From: JBKECA01 sp047973435
Lineage (GTDB): Bacteria; Planctomycetota; Planctomycetia; Planctomycetales; Planctomycetaceae
Reading direction: 5' to 3'
DNA: 64,000 nt
NCBI GenBank assembly: GCA_047973435.1
Contig: JBKECA010000187.1
Location: forward strand, 1 to 64,000
This document shows positions 26,438 through 35,990 of this stretch, piece by piece. A program made the position numbers and the translations under genes. Numbering within the stretch: position 1 is the first letter of the stretch; each line of letters begins with the position of its first letter. Below the pieces are notes generated by a model. The model saw only the letters and a program-made list of their open reading frames with translations, searched no databases and was not told where the DNA came from.

Positions 26438-28531
26438 TTACCGTCGCATCATGTTCGGCCGTTGCGGGGCGACACCGCTGGTCTGCTGCACGCCATATCC
26501 GGGATAATGACCATAAGCCTGGGGCTGACCAGAGTAGGCCGTGGGGCTCATGATGGGGGTCGGCTCGGGGCTGTAAATCGGGGCCATCGACGGAGAGGGC
26601 AAGGTTCCGTACTGAGGCTGTGGCATCAGCTGGGTTCCCTGAACCGGCGACTGCGGGTAGGTGGTTGGGTAGCCACCGCCCATGTCGTAACCGCCGTAGC
26701 CTGGAGTGTTCATACCGCCATAAGCGCCCCCGGTGACCATCGGGCTCATCTGACCGTCCGCCGGGGCTGGGTTGTAGAAGTTGTAACCAACGTCCTGGGC
26801 GTATCCCTGACCGTTTCCGAAGGGCAACAACTGGTAGTGGCCCAGGTCGGGATTTCCTTCGGTGCGGTTCAACTTGTAGAAGTCGATCGCGTCCGGATGG
26901 GTGACGTACCAGCCGGGGAGTGGCGGTGTCTGATCGGCGTCGAGGGGCCGGACAATTTCCGGCGTCACGACGATGAGCAGTTCCTTTTCGTCTTCGGTCG
27001 CCTTCTTGCTGTGGAAGAAGAAGGTTCCGATGATGGGGACTTCGCCCAGCAGTGGGACGCGGGTCTGCTCGACCTGTGTCTGCCGCTCGAACAGTCCGCC
27101 AAGGACGATCGTTTGACCTTCCCGCAGTTCGACCTGGCCCTGGAATCGTTTGACGTTCAGGCTGGGGACTCCGCCGACCGCCTGTCCCGAAATCTGGCTG
27201 AGTTCGGGGACGATTTGTAGCCGGAGCAGGTCGTTATCGACGACCGTCGGCGTGACGATGACGGATGTACCGAAACCGCGGAAGGTGGTCGTTCCGACTC
27301 CAACGCCCCCCAGTCCAACGGTGGTCGGCACGGCGAATTCCCCACCGGAGAGGAAGGCCGCGGGCTGACCGGCCATGGTCGTGACGCGGACGTCTTCCAT
27401 GATCTTCACTGTGCCGTTCGAGGCCAACGCCCGGATGAGGGTGTTGATGGTGAAGTCTTCGAAGATCCCGGAGAACGTCAGGACGTTGCCGCCACCGAGG
27501 TTGGACCCGAACTGCAACTGATCGCCACTGATTTCAACCAGGGAGTTCCAGTTGATGCCAAGTTCGCGAAGCATCGAGCGGTTCAACTCGGCAATCCGCA
27601 CTTGAACCATAATCTGAAACTCACCGGGAACGTGGAGTTCGTTGACGATGAGGGAGGACAGACCGCCGGAGTTGGCAGGGTCGAGCCGCCCCGAGCTGCC
27701 GGACACGCTGGGGTCATAGCCGCCGGCGTACCCTGTATCGCCACCCGCCCCGCCGGCGAATCCACCGAACAGCGAACCATCCTGGGTGTAGACTTCGTTG
27801 CGGACGATCTGCAGGATGCGGGCCGCTTCCTCCGAATCTTTGGCCTGACCGCGGACGATGACCTTGCGGGACAATGGGATCAGATAGACCTTGCTGTTGG
27901 GATACAGCAGGGCCAGCTTGCGCTCGATCTTTCCGTAGTCGATCCGGCGGCGCTCCTCGATGCTGGGATCGGGAATCACCGTGACCAGATACATCAGGGG
28001 CTGGTCTTCATTCTCGAACCACATCATGAGATCGGTCGTACCCCGCGTGTTGCCGATGATGGCAAACTCCGTCGGCGAGTACTGCACAATCTCAATCACG
28101 CTGGGATCTGTGATCGCAAACCGGCGGACCTTCTGACGGGTGTACACCAGCTGGCTGCGGTGGTGAATGACCTCCATGTCCTTGAACTCATTGGGCATGG
28201 ACTCGATGTGCTGATCGAGGGCCGGGTTCGGGCCACGCCGCGAGTGCTGCACCGGCTGAATCTGGAGCACCGGCTGCGACTGAGGGATCCCCGTTCCAGG
28301 GGTCAGCACAGACGGGAACATTTGGGGCTGCTCGGCCGACATGGCCTGCAGAGGGGCAGACTCCCCCCCACCGCCAAGCGCCGGTCCCGTCATCATTGTC
28401 TGAGCGCTCGTGGTGGAGGTCATTCCCCACAGCGCGGCGACAGTGGCGGCCCGCCAACCTGAACGTTTAAGAAAGTCCGAAAGCGACTGGCGTCGCTGAA
28501 TTCCGGCCTGCAGACTTCCGTTCTTGAACAT
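26438..28531 (-). CDS. Secretin of the type II/type IV pilus (CpaC/RcpA-like) family
   Basis: A 697-residue outer-membrane channel protein. A signal-like segment (AATVAALWGMTSTTSAQ) follows the chosen ATG, which has AGGAG upstream; the open frame runs 36 residues further back. Residues about 110-190 match the pilus-assembly N-terminal/BON-type domain (VYTRQKVRRFAITDPSVIEI, IIGNTRGTTDLMMWF). Residues about 300-555 are the secretin domain: VQVRIAELNRSMLRELGINW, then VRVTTMAGQPAAFLSGGEF, LNVKRFQGQVELREGQTIVL and LGEVPIIGTFFFHSKKATED. The last 140 residues are a Tyr/Pro/Gly/Gln-rich tail. No ATPase, pilin or inner-membrane platform gene is in the window, so the partner system must be encoded elsewhere. 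Confidence 0.93.
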   Translation of the reverse strand: MFKNGSLQAGIQRRQSLSDFLKRSGWRAATVAALWGMTSTTSAQTMMTGPALGGGGESAPLQAMSAEQPQMFPSVLTPGTGIPQSQPVLQIQPVQHSRRGPNPALDQHIESMPNEFKDMEVIHHRSQLVYTRQKVRRFAITDPSVIEIVQYSPTEFAIIGNTRGTTDLMMWFENEDQPLMYLVTVIPDPSIEERRRIDYGKIERKLALLYPNSKVYLIPLSRKVIVRGQAKDSEEAARILQIVRNEVYTQDGSLFGGFAGGAGGDTGYAGGYDPSVSGSSGRLDPANSGGLSSLIVNELHVPGEFQIMVQVRIAELNRSMLRELGINWNSLVEISGDQLQFGSNLGGGNVLTFSGIFEDFTINTLIRALASNGTVKIMEDVRVTTMAGQPAAFLSGGEFAVPTTVGLGGVGVGTTTFRGFGTSVIVTPTVVDNDLLRLQIVPELSQISGQAVGGVPSLNVKRFQGQVELREGQTIVLGGLFERQTQVEQTRVPLLGEVPIIGTFFFHSKKATEDEKELLIVVTPEIVRPLDADQTPPLPGWYVTHPDAIDFYKLNRTEGNPDLGHYQLLPFGNGQGYAQDVGYNFYNPAPADGQMSPMVTGGAYGGMNTPGYGGYDMGGGYPTTYPQSPVQGTQLMPQPQYGTLPSPSMAPIYSPEPTPIMSPTAYSGQPQAYGHYPGYGVQQTSGVAPQRPNMMRR

Positions 28532-29160
28532 CCCGTTCGCTCCTGGTCCTGGGGAAGGACAGTGGCCGGCCTCCTGGCGACCGGTGGACTCGACGATGGC
28601 TGGCCTCATCTGCCGAACCAATTCCGTCAAGGTCGTCACTCACTACCCGTATGACCGGCAGGGAGTACGCGAAGGAGTTATCGGAACGTCACTGCGTCTT
28701 TTCTGACGAAGACGCGCGGTTTACGCGCGTTGGCAAAAAACGATGCACGGGGACGGCATATATTCGTCAGAACCAGCGCTTGTCGCGAATGGAAGCAGAT
28801 TCCGAGACATCGGACCCGCAGGTAAAATCGCGATAATCGTTACCAGCCGCAGGGCTGGAATTGACGCCATCCGGCAGGAACGATCAGGCAATCTGCGCGG
28901 CGGGAACGCCTGTTGAGCGGCCGCGAGATTCCGGCGTCAGCGGGGCTTTACGGCGTCTCGTCTCGACTCTTGGCAGTGCTGGCAGACGCGTTTGTCATCC
29001 CTGAAGTCAACGGCGGGCCGGCCGACTCAGCTTCGGTACGAACGGACTTTCCCCGGATGCTCCGTTCAGGGCCCGGGTCGCGATTCGAGAGCACGGCGAC
29101 CCGGGTTCGACAGATTGGTTTGTACCGCGCGTGGTGTCGCGGTGGACGGGAAGCGCGAGA
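28532..29160. other. Intergenic region upstream of the secretin gene
   Basis: About 630 bases with no supported gene. It likely contains the secretin promoter on the minus strand. A small palindrome around GCGCGGTTTACGCGC lies near 28713-28727. No dispersed repeat copy is present. Confidence 0.45.
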
Positions 29161-29814
29161 CTACCAGGCAATGCTGACGTTCTGGCTCATCGGGCCGTTG
29201 GCGTACCACGGACGACGGTAACTGTAATAAGGATGACGCACATGCATACCACCCCCGGTGGCGCCGGTATAGGTCTCCATTCCGCCACCGTGGTAGCCCA
29301 TTGCCTGATGGCCGCCGGCGATGTCGGCCGTGGCAACGCCGAAGCCGCCAGTGAAGGTCGACTGGCCGCTCATGCTGCCATAGCCGGTGACACCATTCTG
29401 GCAGCTGCAACCAGTCAACGAGGGGGGGGCATATCCCTGGTTCAGCGGCTGACCAGCGGCTGCAACACCGTATTCCATCGGAAAGGGGTAGGCCGGCGAT
29501 TCGTAGGCGGGAGCGGATGGAAGCATCGTCGACGGGCTGCCTGCGTACTCATTGTAACTGGGACCAGAATTGTCGCTGGGGCCGGAATTGGAGTAGCTGG
29601 GGCCAGAATACGCGGCGCCCGGCGGTACCGGCTGGGGTGAAGCCACACCGTTGTAAGTCGATGTTGAACCATTGGTTCCGTTGATGGGGGTCGGTTCGGC
29701 AATGGGCGACAGCCCGAGTGTCGGCCCCGGGACGGTGGGCAACGCGGGATCGTCGGCGTGCGCAGACAACGAGACCGACGACAACAACAGTGCGGCAAGA
29801 GTGCGGCGGAGCAT
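29161..29814 (-). CDS. Exported Ser/Pro/Gly/Tyr-rich protein of unknown function
   Basis: A 217-residue protein. Its N-terminal signal peptide is RRTLAALLLSSVSLSAHADD. The mature chain is low complexity: residues about 25-90 rich in Pro, Thr, Ser and Asn, with the near-repeat YSGPSYSNSGPSDNSGPSYN, then a central part with many Gly and Tyr (YGSMSGQSTFTGGFGVAT). The C-terminus ends in YSYRRPWYANGPMSQNVSIAW. Such composition suits a disordered or fibrous cell-surface or periplasmic protein. I chose the ATG at the signal peptide; the frame continues 39 residues upstream without any signal. It is divergent from the exported protein at 30177 and similar in style, so they may act together. Confidence 0.7.
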   Translation of the reverse strand: MLRRTLAALLLSSVSLSAHADDPALPTVPGPTLGLSPIAEPTPINGTNGSTSTYNGVASPQPVPPGAAYSGPSYSNSGPSDNSGPSYNEYAGSPSTMLPSAPAYESPAYPFPMEYGVAAAGQPLNQGYAPPSLTGCSCQNGVTGYGSMSGQSTFTGGFGVATADIAGGHQAMGYHGGGMETYTGATGGGMHVRHPYYSYRRPWYANGPMSQNVSIAW

Positions 29815-30176
29815 GGTGGACAGCTTTCTGAGAGGAACGAGGCATGGGCCGACGCAGGACTTGAGGGGAGGCCGTGGCGGCGGTCGGGTCGAAGCTAGAC
29901 CGGCAGGGATACCGCTCGCTAGTCCCGGCAACCGTCAAATCCGGGCCTGATCGGAATGTTCGGCCACATTTGCCGAATCTGGCGGTTGACACAGCGGAAA
30001 CTGTGAGCCGTATGCCACTGAAAAGGACGATGAACAGGGGTGGTCGCGTTTCGGCAACGGATGCCCAGGCCCGATCGCTTGTCACCCCGGAACGCCGGGG
30101 AATACAGACTGCCGGGACCACAGGAGGTCGGCTCCCGAACGGTTGAAATTCTCGCGCGGCAAACAGGAGTGACGCG
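29815..30176. other. Divergent promoter region between two small exported proteins
   Basis: About 360 bases between divergent starts. It should hold the promoters of both genes. No clear repeat or hairpin stands out. Confidence 0.4.
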
Positions 30177-30743
30177 ATGGTCAGGCCCTTTTGGACGGCG
30201 GTCGCCTGTGTGGCGATGGCAGCGACGGTTTCGGCTCAGGACTACTACGGCGATGTCAGCAGTGACAGCTATCTGGGCGCTGGTTCCGTCGGGAGTCAGG
30301 AACCACTCTTCCCCTACGACGATCAGGAGCCGTGGAAGCACGGTTACATGCAGTACGTCCCGTTCTACGGCGGATATCATTCGGGACGGCCGTATAACTA
30401 TCACCACGTCTTTTCGCAAACTCAGACCAGCGTCGGCTGGGGAATGCCGCATGGTCTGCCCTACTCTCAGCAGTGGTGGCATCGGTTCGAAGCTCAGGCC
30501 GATCCCGGCCGCGTCCAGACGGAGCCGAACGGCTACTACGGATATGCTCCGACCGCGGCACCGAACTATCAATGGGCGCAGATGCAGCCCACACCCATGA
30601 CACCGGTCTTCGCGGCCACTGCCAGTCCGATTGCTCCCGTGCAGTACCAGACGCCGGTCATGGCTCCTGGGGTGGATGCACAGGCGGCTCCTGTGCAGAC
30701 CCAGCAGCTCCGTCGGTATCTGGCGGCTCCCGGGGCTTACTGA
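30177..30743 (+). CDS. Exported Tyr/Gln/Pro-rich protein of unknown function
   Basis: A 188-residue protein. The signal peptide is VRPFWTAVACVAMAATVSAQ with a cleavage-like SAQD. The mature chain is rich in Tyr, His, Gly and Pro: SDSYLGAGSVGSQEPLFPYD, HGYMQYVPFYGGYHSGRPYN, then a Pro/Ala/Gln/Val region (QMQPTPMTPVFAATASPIAP) and a terminal QTQQLRRYLAAPGAY. There is a plausible ribosome site (AACAGGAG) before the ATG. No known domain is visible; such proteins are frequent in planctomycetes. A hairpin follows the gene and separates it from the convergent giant gene. Confidence 0.72.
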   Translation: MVRPFWTAVACVAMAATVSAQDYYGDVSSDSYLGAGSVGSQEPLFPYDDQEPWKHGYMQYVPFYGGYHSGRPYNYHHVFSQTQTSVGWGMPHGLPYSQQWWHRFEAQADPGRVQTEPNGYYGYAPTAAPNYQWAQMQPTPMTPVFAATASPIAPVQYQTPVMAPGVDAQAAPVQTQQLRRYLAAPGAY

Positions 30744-30781
30744 GCCCTGATCAGAAGACGTTGTGCTGTGGTGAAGCAAAC

Positions 30782-30814
30782 AGCCGGTGTGACCTGTCGC
30801 AGGTTACACCGGCT
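30782..30814. terminator. Bidirectional terminator hairpin between convergent genes
   Basis: AGCCGGTGTGACCTG pairs with CAGGTTACACCGGCT (one G-T pair) around a TCG loop. It lies between the stops of the exported protein (30743) and the giant PVC gene (30862). On the minus strand it is followed by GTTTGCTTC. Confidence 0.75.
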
Positions 30815-30861
30815 GATTGCGTCTGGGATTGGGATGCTTCGCGCCATTGGCGAACCCTGGG

Positions 30862-33800
30862 CTACTCCTTGCCGACCGGCTTCAGGGTCGACAGGTATTC
30901 GACAATGTCGACCAAATCCTGGACCGACAGCGTCTTCTGAATGTCCGCCGGCATCAGGGAGATATCCTGCTTCTTCTGAATTTCGATCGTCAGCTTGGGG
31001 ACTGTGCGCACAAGTCCCTTCGCATCTTTCAGTTCCACCACGGCGTCCGTCTCGCTGACGAGCAAGCCAGTGAACTGGTTGCCATTTTCATCAACAACCA
31101 ACCAGTTCTCGTAGTTGTGGCTGATGGCGGCTGAGGGATACAGGATCGATTCGAAGAGCGCCTCGCGGCTTAGCTTCGCCCCGATTTCCGACAGATTCGG
31201 GCCGACATTCTTCCCCAGCATGCCGACCTGATGACACTGGGCGCAGGTGGCGGTCGAATGGAACAGCACGCTGCCGTGCGTCTTGTCGCCGCTGCGGCTG
31301 GCCAGTTCGGAGATCGGCGGCAAAGGCTCGCTGTCCTTTCCCGGTGGCAGCGGGAACTTCTTGGAAGCGAACTCCTTGATGTCCTTCCATTGCACCGTGT
31401 GCAGGGTGGCGGCGAGCGTGTCCTGGAAGCGATTGTCGTAGTGACCCTTTTCAGCGATCTCCCGGAGCAGGACTGCTCCTTGGCGGATGGAGCCCATGCC
31501 CTTCAAGGCCGCGCGTCGGGTGGTGAAGGGGTTGTGATCATCCTCGTAGGCCTTTTCCAGCAGCGTGGCAGCGCGACCGTCGCCCGAGGTGGCGAGGGCA
31601 TCGATTGTGGACTGCACCAGCGCGGGATCGTTGACGTTGTTTAATGCGGCTTGAATCAGCTTCTGCTGACCCTTCTGAAGCAACGTCTGGATTGCTTCCA
31701 CGGCCACCTGCGATTGCGGGTCCTTCTGGGCGAGATGGAGCAGGTCCGCATAGCGATCCGAAACGCTAAACTTACCGACCAGCCGGACGAACTGGGGCGT
31801 GCCCTGGTTGGCGTTGAGCACTTCGACGAGGGCTGCCTTGTATTCCGGCTTGGAGCCGATGTCGAAGCCCGCGAGTTTGCCGAGGGCCTCGGCGTGCACC
31901 AATGCTTCGCGAGCTGCGCCGCCGGGAACCGGAGCGAAGGCCAGCTGCATGATGGCTTCGTCCTTTTCGGAGGAGCGCTGAAAATCGAGTGCACGTAGAT
32001 ACCGGGGAAGTTCCTCGACTGGTATGGACGGGTTGGTCACCAGTTCTGCGAGGAGGACCGGGGTGGCATCGGCGCGAGAGCGCCAGACGATATCTCTGGC
32101 CGCCTCGTCGTCCATCCAATTCTTGCCCACCGCGGACAGGTAGGCTGCCAGACAGCGATCCCAATGACCGTCGGCGGCGATGCCGATTGCTTCGAGGTAC
32201 CAGCGGTCTTTGCCGTCGTGCTGTTTGGCGAGAGCCACCCAGGCGTCCACCAGCTTGCCATCCCGCGAGAGCGAGAAGAGTTCCCGCAGACCGATGAGTT
32301 GTTCCCGGCGAACGGCCGGTGACGGGTCGGTGATATCGATGGCGTGTTCGATGTCGGCGAGTTCAATGATGCCAGCGAGTTGACGACTGAGTCGAATTGC
32401 GAAGCAGCAGAAATCGGAGGACTTATCACTCAGACCGACGTTAAGGCCAGCGACGATCCGCTTCTTGTCCTCACGCTGTTTGACGAGCGCTCCGAGCGCA
32501 CGGGCGCGCATGAGGGGATTCTCGTCCTGGAGTAGAGTTTCAAGTGCCCCGGTTGTTGTGTCGCCCATCGCGTCCAGGGCGCTCCAGCCCAGGTAGCGGG
32601 TTGACATGTTCGGGGACTTGAGCGCCGCGACCGCCCCGGCAGGGGTCGACACATCGACCTGGGGGGCGGAATACTTGCCGGCATGCGACTTCGGCGCGAC
32701 GTGGAAAATACGTCCATGCCCCACATCCTGCATGCGATGGCCCCCGACGCCGGGATCGTACCAGTCGGCGACCAGCAGCGAGCCATCCGGCGCAACGCAG
32801 ACGTCGCTGGGACGGAACCACTTGTTACGGGTCCCATCGAGGATGTTGACGACCTCGGCCGTGTAGCCCGCGCCGTCCGGTTTGGGGATATAAGCCCGGC
32901 AGACGTTGACGCCGGCATCGCAATGGATGATGGCATGGTGGAAGATTTCGGGAAACAACGTCCCCTCGTAGAAACAGATGCCGGTGGGGGCACCGGCTCC
33001 GGTCTGCAGCAGGTTGGGGACCACGCCGGGATCGTTGAGATGCCAGTGCTGCAGGGGGATTTCGGTTTCTAGGTTCGTGCGGGGCTCCTTCCAGCCGGCT
33101 CCGGTTAGTTCGTCCTTGTAGCCGTAGTTGCCGTACTCCATGACGAAGTTGATTCGCACGCCGCGGTTGCCGTCGTCATCGTTGTCGGACTGCCAGATGT
33201 TGCCGAAGCTGTCGACGCAGACCTCCCAGTTGTTGCGGAAGTCCCACGCCAGCGTTTCGAGTTCGCTGCCGTCAAGATTACAGCGAAAGACCATCCCCTC
33301 CTGATAAGGCTTGCGTGAGTTGTTGACCTCGTTTCCCATCCGGTCGACGATCGGCTTGCCATCCTTGTCCTTGATCTGCTTCCCTTCGTTGCCGAAGTTG
33401 AAGTACAGCTTGCCATCGGGGCCGAAGTGGCAGGCGTGGATGCCGTGATCGTGCTGCGAACCGGAGATGCCGGTAAACAGAACTTCCTTGCGATCGCTTG
33501 TCAGATCGCCGTCGTCATCAATCAAATAGAAGATCGAATCTCCCGCCGAGACCAGCGCTCGCAACCCTTTGCCGTTCGGCGTCGGGAGCACGAGAATGCC
33601 CTGAGCCGAGTCAACGTCATGACTCTGATGGAAGACGGTCGATTTGTCCGCGATGCCGTCGCCGCTGGTGTCCTCCAGAATCAGGATGCGGTCCCCCTCT
33701 TTCGCCAGTTCCCCAATGACGTCGGCATTGCGAAAGGCGCGATAGTTGATCCCCTCGCAGACCCAGACGCGACCCAGGTGGTCGACATCGATCGATGTCG

Positions 33801-35571
33801 GGTTGGTCATCATCGGTTCACTGGCAAACAAAGTTGCATCAAGGTCCGGATGGACGTCGAGTTGTTCAAGCGCCGCGGATGACTCGTGACTGCCGGGGGC
33901 GGCACCATTGGTCGGGCCGGGACGCATCTTCGATGCGTCGCTAACCGCTTTAGTGGGCGTTGCGACGCTGACCGGCTTGTCGTTCTTCGGTCTGTTCTGG
34001 GTCGACTTCCGATCCGGCTTTGGTTGGGGCTTCGGCTCGTCCTGATTCGCTTCGAGTTCCGCTTGCGTCGGCGTGGCGGACGGAACGCCGTCGGCCGGGA
34101 CTTCGCCGTTGGCCGCCCAGACGATGGCGTTGAGTACGACCTTGCGGAAGTTGTCGTCCTGCCAGTTCTGGTGGAAGTGTCCGCCGGTAAAGCCGAAGCC
34201 GCGGCCTTTGCCATTCGGCCGGTCATACGCCCAGGCGACGTGCTGGGGCTCCTTCTTCTCCAGCACGGCATCGCGGACGAACGGATTGCCGCTGTGATGC
34301 CCGTCCGGCCGGCTGAGCGACTCGCGCGGCGGCAGGTCGGTCAGGATGGGAGTGACCCCTTTCATCCCGTCGACAAAACGCATGTGGTAGTACCATTCGT
34401 CATTGATCTCGAACGGCTTGACCCCGCGCGTGGTGGGGTGCTCGGGAAATTCGTCGAACTTGGCGGTCCAGTGGGGGTTCACCGACCAGTCGGGCTCGAA
34501 GTAGCCGCCGATCCACTTGAGAAAGTGCTGTCCGCAGTCCCCGATTGTGGTCTCGACGCCGTAGTGCAGGCAGACGAGTCCCACGCCCTGCTCATTGACG
34601 AGATGGTCGAAGTCCGCCAGCCGGTCGTTGAGGTAATGCCGGGCCCCACCGTCGCAGTAGCTGACGACGCAGTCGGCGTTGTCCATCGCCGTCGGATCCT
34701 TCGGCCAGCCGTTGGTGTAAACGGTGGCGACCGTCTTCAGTCCGTGCTCCTTCGCAGCGGCATTGAGTTCCCCCGCCAGCAGTTTGCAGCCGGCGTTGTG
34801 TTCGTGCGAGAAGTACCCGTGGCTGGGCGACCCCGCCACGAAGACGACCTTCTTCCAGCCCTCTTCGAGCGGAAATCGCTTGAATTGAATGTCCTTGAAT
34901 TCGACCTTCATCGGCGGGCCACTATGCAGCTGCAGGGCCAGCAGGCCGTAGCGATCGAGGCCGGAGGGCTCGTTGTCGACGACCTCAATCGTCTTGTGAC
35001 CGTTTAGGGCCAGCGTGATGACGGGCCCACGCGCGGTGATGGTGTACTCGTTCCAGCCATCCTTGTTGACGTGCTTTGCGAACAGCTCGGCCGCGTCGCC
35101 GAACTGCTCGGTCTTCCGTTCGCCAGCGGCGTTGATGGAGACCTTCTGCCCGCGCTGGGCGAGCATCTTGCGGGGCATCGCCTCGTCGTACAGGCAGCCG
35201 ACCCATTGCCCCTTCTTGTCGATGTCCGCCTGATAGCCGACGACGTGGCCGTCCTCCCGCTGAACGCCCCGGAACTGGATGCCGCTATTGGCAGAGTCGC
35301 TGCCAGTGATGCGGAACTTCAGCCGCAGCTCGAAGTCGTCGACCTCCCCTTGATCCCAGACGAGAAATGTGTTGTCCCTGCAGGGATTGGCTTCGGTCGA
35401 CTCGGCCACGATCGTGCCGTCTTCGACCCGCCAGAAATTCTCGTCTCCCCGCCAACCGTCGAGGGTTTGACCGTCAAAGAGGTTCTGGAATCCTTCCGCG
35501 GAAACAGGTGTCGAGGCGGTACACCCCGGCAGCAAAGTCAGCCAGACGGCGTACGCACAAGTCCAACGCAT
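30862..35571 (-). CDS. DUF1080/ThuA/PVC membrane-bound dehydrogenase/HEAT/cytochrome c fusion lipoprotein
   Basis: A 1569-residue exported protein from the ATG giving MRWTCAYAVWLTLLPGC, a lipoprotein signal. Domains in order: DUF1080 glycosidase-like lectin fold (about 25-225; FQNLFDGQTLDGWRGDENFW), ThuA-like trehalose-utilisation domain (about 235-490; SYCDGGARHYLNDRLADF), a Lys/Pro/Asn-rich linker to about 570, the PVC-type membrane-bound dehydrogenase propeller (about 570-980; DHLGRVWVCEGINYR), HEAT-like helical repeats (about 990-1370), and a terminal class I cytochrome c with CAQCH and later MPADI as a possible Met ligand. Family knowledge suggests oxidation or hydrolysis of sugars with electrons passed to the heme domain; substrate unknown. 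All modules appear intact with no frameshift. Transcription is probably monocistronic: a hairpin follows, and the upstream gene has its own terminator. Confidence 0.93.
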   Translation of the reverse strand: MRWTCAYAVWLTLLPGCTASTPVSAEGFQNLFDGQTLDGWRGDENFWRVEDGTIVAESTEANPCRDNTFLVWDQGEVDDFELRLKFRITGSDSANSGIQFRGVQREDGHVVGYQADIDKKGQWVGCLYDEAMPRKMLAQRGQKVSINAAGERKTEQFGDAAELFAKHVNKDGWNEYTITARGPVITLALNGHKTIEVVDNEPSGLDRYGLLALQLHSGPPMKVEFKDIQFKRFPLEEGWKKVVFVAGSPSHGYFSHEHNAGCKLLAGELNAAAKEHGLKTVATVYTNGWPKDPTAMDNADCVVSYCDGGARHYLNDRLADFDHLVNEQGVGLVCLHYGVETTIGDCGQHFLKWIGGYFEPDWSVNPHWTAKFDEFPEHPTTRGVKPFEINDEWYYHMRFVDGMKGVTPILTDLPPRESLSRPDGHHSGNPFVRDAVLEKKEPQHVAWAYDRPNGKGRGFGFTGGHFHQNWQDDNFRKVVLNAIVWAANGEVPADGVPSATPTQAELEANQDEPKPQPKPDRKSTQNRPKNDKPVSVATPTKAVSDASKMRPGPTNGAAPGSHESSAALEQLDVHPDLDATLFASEPMMTNPTSIDVDHLGRVWVCEGINYRAFRNADVIGELAKEGDRILILEDTSGDGIADKSTVFHQSHDVDSAQGILVLPTPNGKGLRALVSAGDSIFYLIDDDGDLTSDRKEVLFTGISGSQHDHGIHACHFGPDGKLYFNFGNEGKQIKDKDGKPIVDRMGNEVNNSRKPYQEGMVFRCNLDGSELETLAWDFRNNWEVCVDSFGNIWQSDNDDDGNRGVRINFVMEYGNYGYKDELTGAGWKEPRTNLETEIPLQHWHLNDPGVVPNLLQTGAGAPTGICFYEGTLFPEIFHHAIIHCDAGVNVCRAYIPKPDGAGYTAEVVNILDGTRNKWFRPSDVCVAPDGSLLVADWYDPGVGGHRMQDVGHGRIFHVAPKSHAGKYSAPQVDVSTPAGAVAALKSPNMSTRYLGWSALDAMGDTTTGALETLLQDENPLMRARALGALVKQREDKKRIVAGLNVGLSDKSSDFCCFAIRLSRQLAGIIELADIEHAIDITDPSPAVRREQLIGLRELFSLSRDGKLVDAWVALAKQHDGKDRWYLEAIGIAADGHWDRCLAAYLSAVGKNWMDDEAARDIVWRSRADATPVLLAELVTNPSIPVEELPRYLRALDFQRSSEKDEAIMQLAFAPVPGGAAREALVHAEALGKLAGFDIGSKPEYKAALVEVLNANQGTPQFVRLVGKFSVSDRYADLLHLAQKDPQSQVAVEAIQTLLQKGQQKLIQAALNNVNDPALVQSTIDALATSGDGRAATLLEKAYEDDHNPFTTRRAALKGMGSIRQGAVLLREIAEKGHYDNRFQDTLAATLHTVQWKDIKEFASKKFPLPPGKDSEPLPPISELASRSGDKTHGSVLFHSTATCAQCHQVGMLGKNVGPNLSEIGAKLSREALFESILYPSAAISHNYENWLVVDENGNQFTGLLVSETDAVVELKDAKGLVRTVPKLTIEIQKKQDISLMPADIQKTLSVQDLVDIVEYLSTLKPVGKE

Positions 35572-35726
35572 GATGTCACTCCGGTCACTTGATCGAGTCC
35601 CGCCCGGGATCACAGTCGCTGGGCAGGATCAGTCCTTGTCGATGGAAGGTAAGGCTACGGTGTGGATGGTCGATGTTGCAATCGAGGTGCCTGTGCAAGC
35701 CGGACTTCCGCCGTGTTCACACAAAG

Positions 35727-35852
35727 CCGGTCCTCGTGGGGAAAGTGACCCGGTCGCGAATGAAGAACGCCCCGACTTCGATTCACTTCCCATGCGTCTG
35801 GTTCGCCGCGTAGCAGCCGGACACGACTCGGCATTGAACAATGCGACCGCCC
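35727..35852 (+). repeat. Second dispersed repeat family, copy 1
   Basis: Aligns by eye with 46997-47121. Both have GTGGGGAARGYGACCC near the left, then GAATGAAGAACG or GAGTGAAGAACG, a middle with CGTCTGGTTCGC or CGTCCGGCTCGC, and GACTCGGCATTGAACAATGCGACCGCCC or its close match. Landmark spacing is nearly identical, about 117 bases. The copies are quite diverged. Confidence 0.65.
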
Positions 35853-35887
35853 TGTGTGTCGAGGGGATGGTCGACGACTGCAATGAT

Positions 35888-35924
35888 TAAAAGCTGCAAG
35901 CCACGTGGGTGAGACGTGGCTTGC
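35888..35924 (-). terminator. Rho-independent terminator after the beta-helix protein gene
   Basis: A perfect 10-base stem GCAAGCCACG/CGTGGCTTGC with a 9-base loop. On the minus strand it is followed by AGCTTTTAATC. It lies 67 bases after the stop at 35991. Confidence 0.8.
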
Positions 35925-35990
35925 GAAGCGATGGGATTTTTGTGACGGACAGCTGCAACGAGATGTCAGCAGTAAGTCGGTCGCTGACGG

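Larger units (their letters stand above)
35572..35990. other. Intergenic region with a degenerate repeat and terminator
   Basis: About 420 bases. It holds copy 1 of the second repeat family (35727-35852) and the terminator of the beta-helix protein gene (35888-35924). The promoter of the DUF1080 fusion gene must lie near its left end. I support no gene here. Confidence 0.5.

Noticed and set aside
33886..35007. 373-residue plus-strand frame opposite the DUF1080 fusion gene
   Set aside because: Antisense to clearly recognisable DUF1080 and ThuA coding sequence, with no domain of its own.
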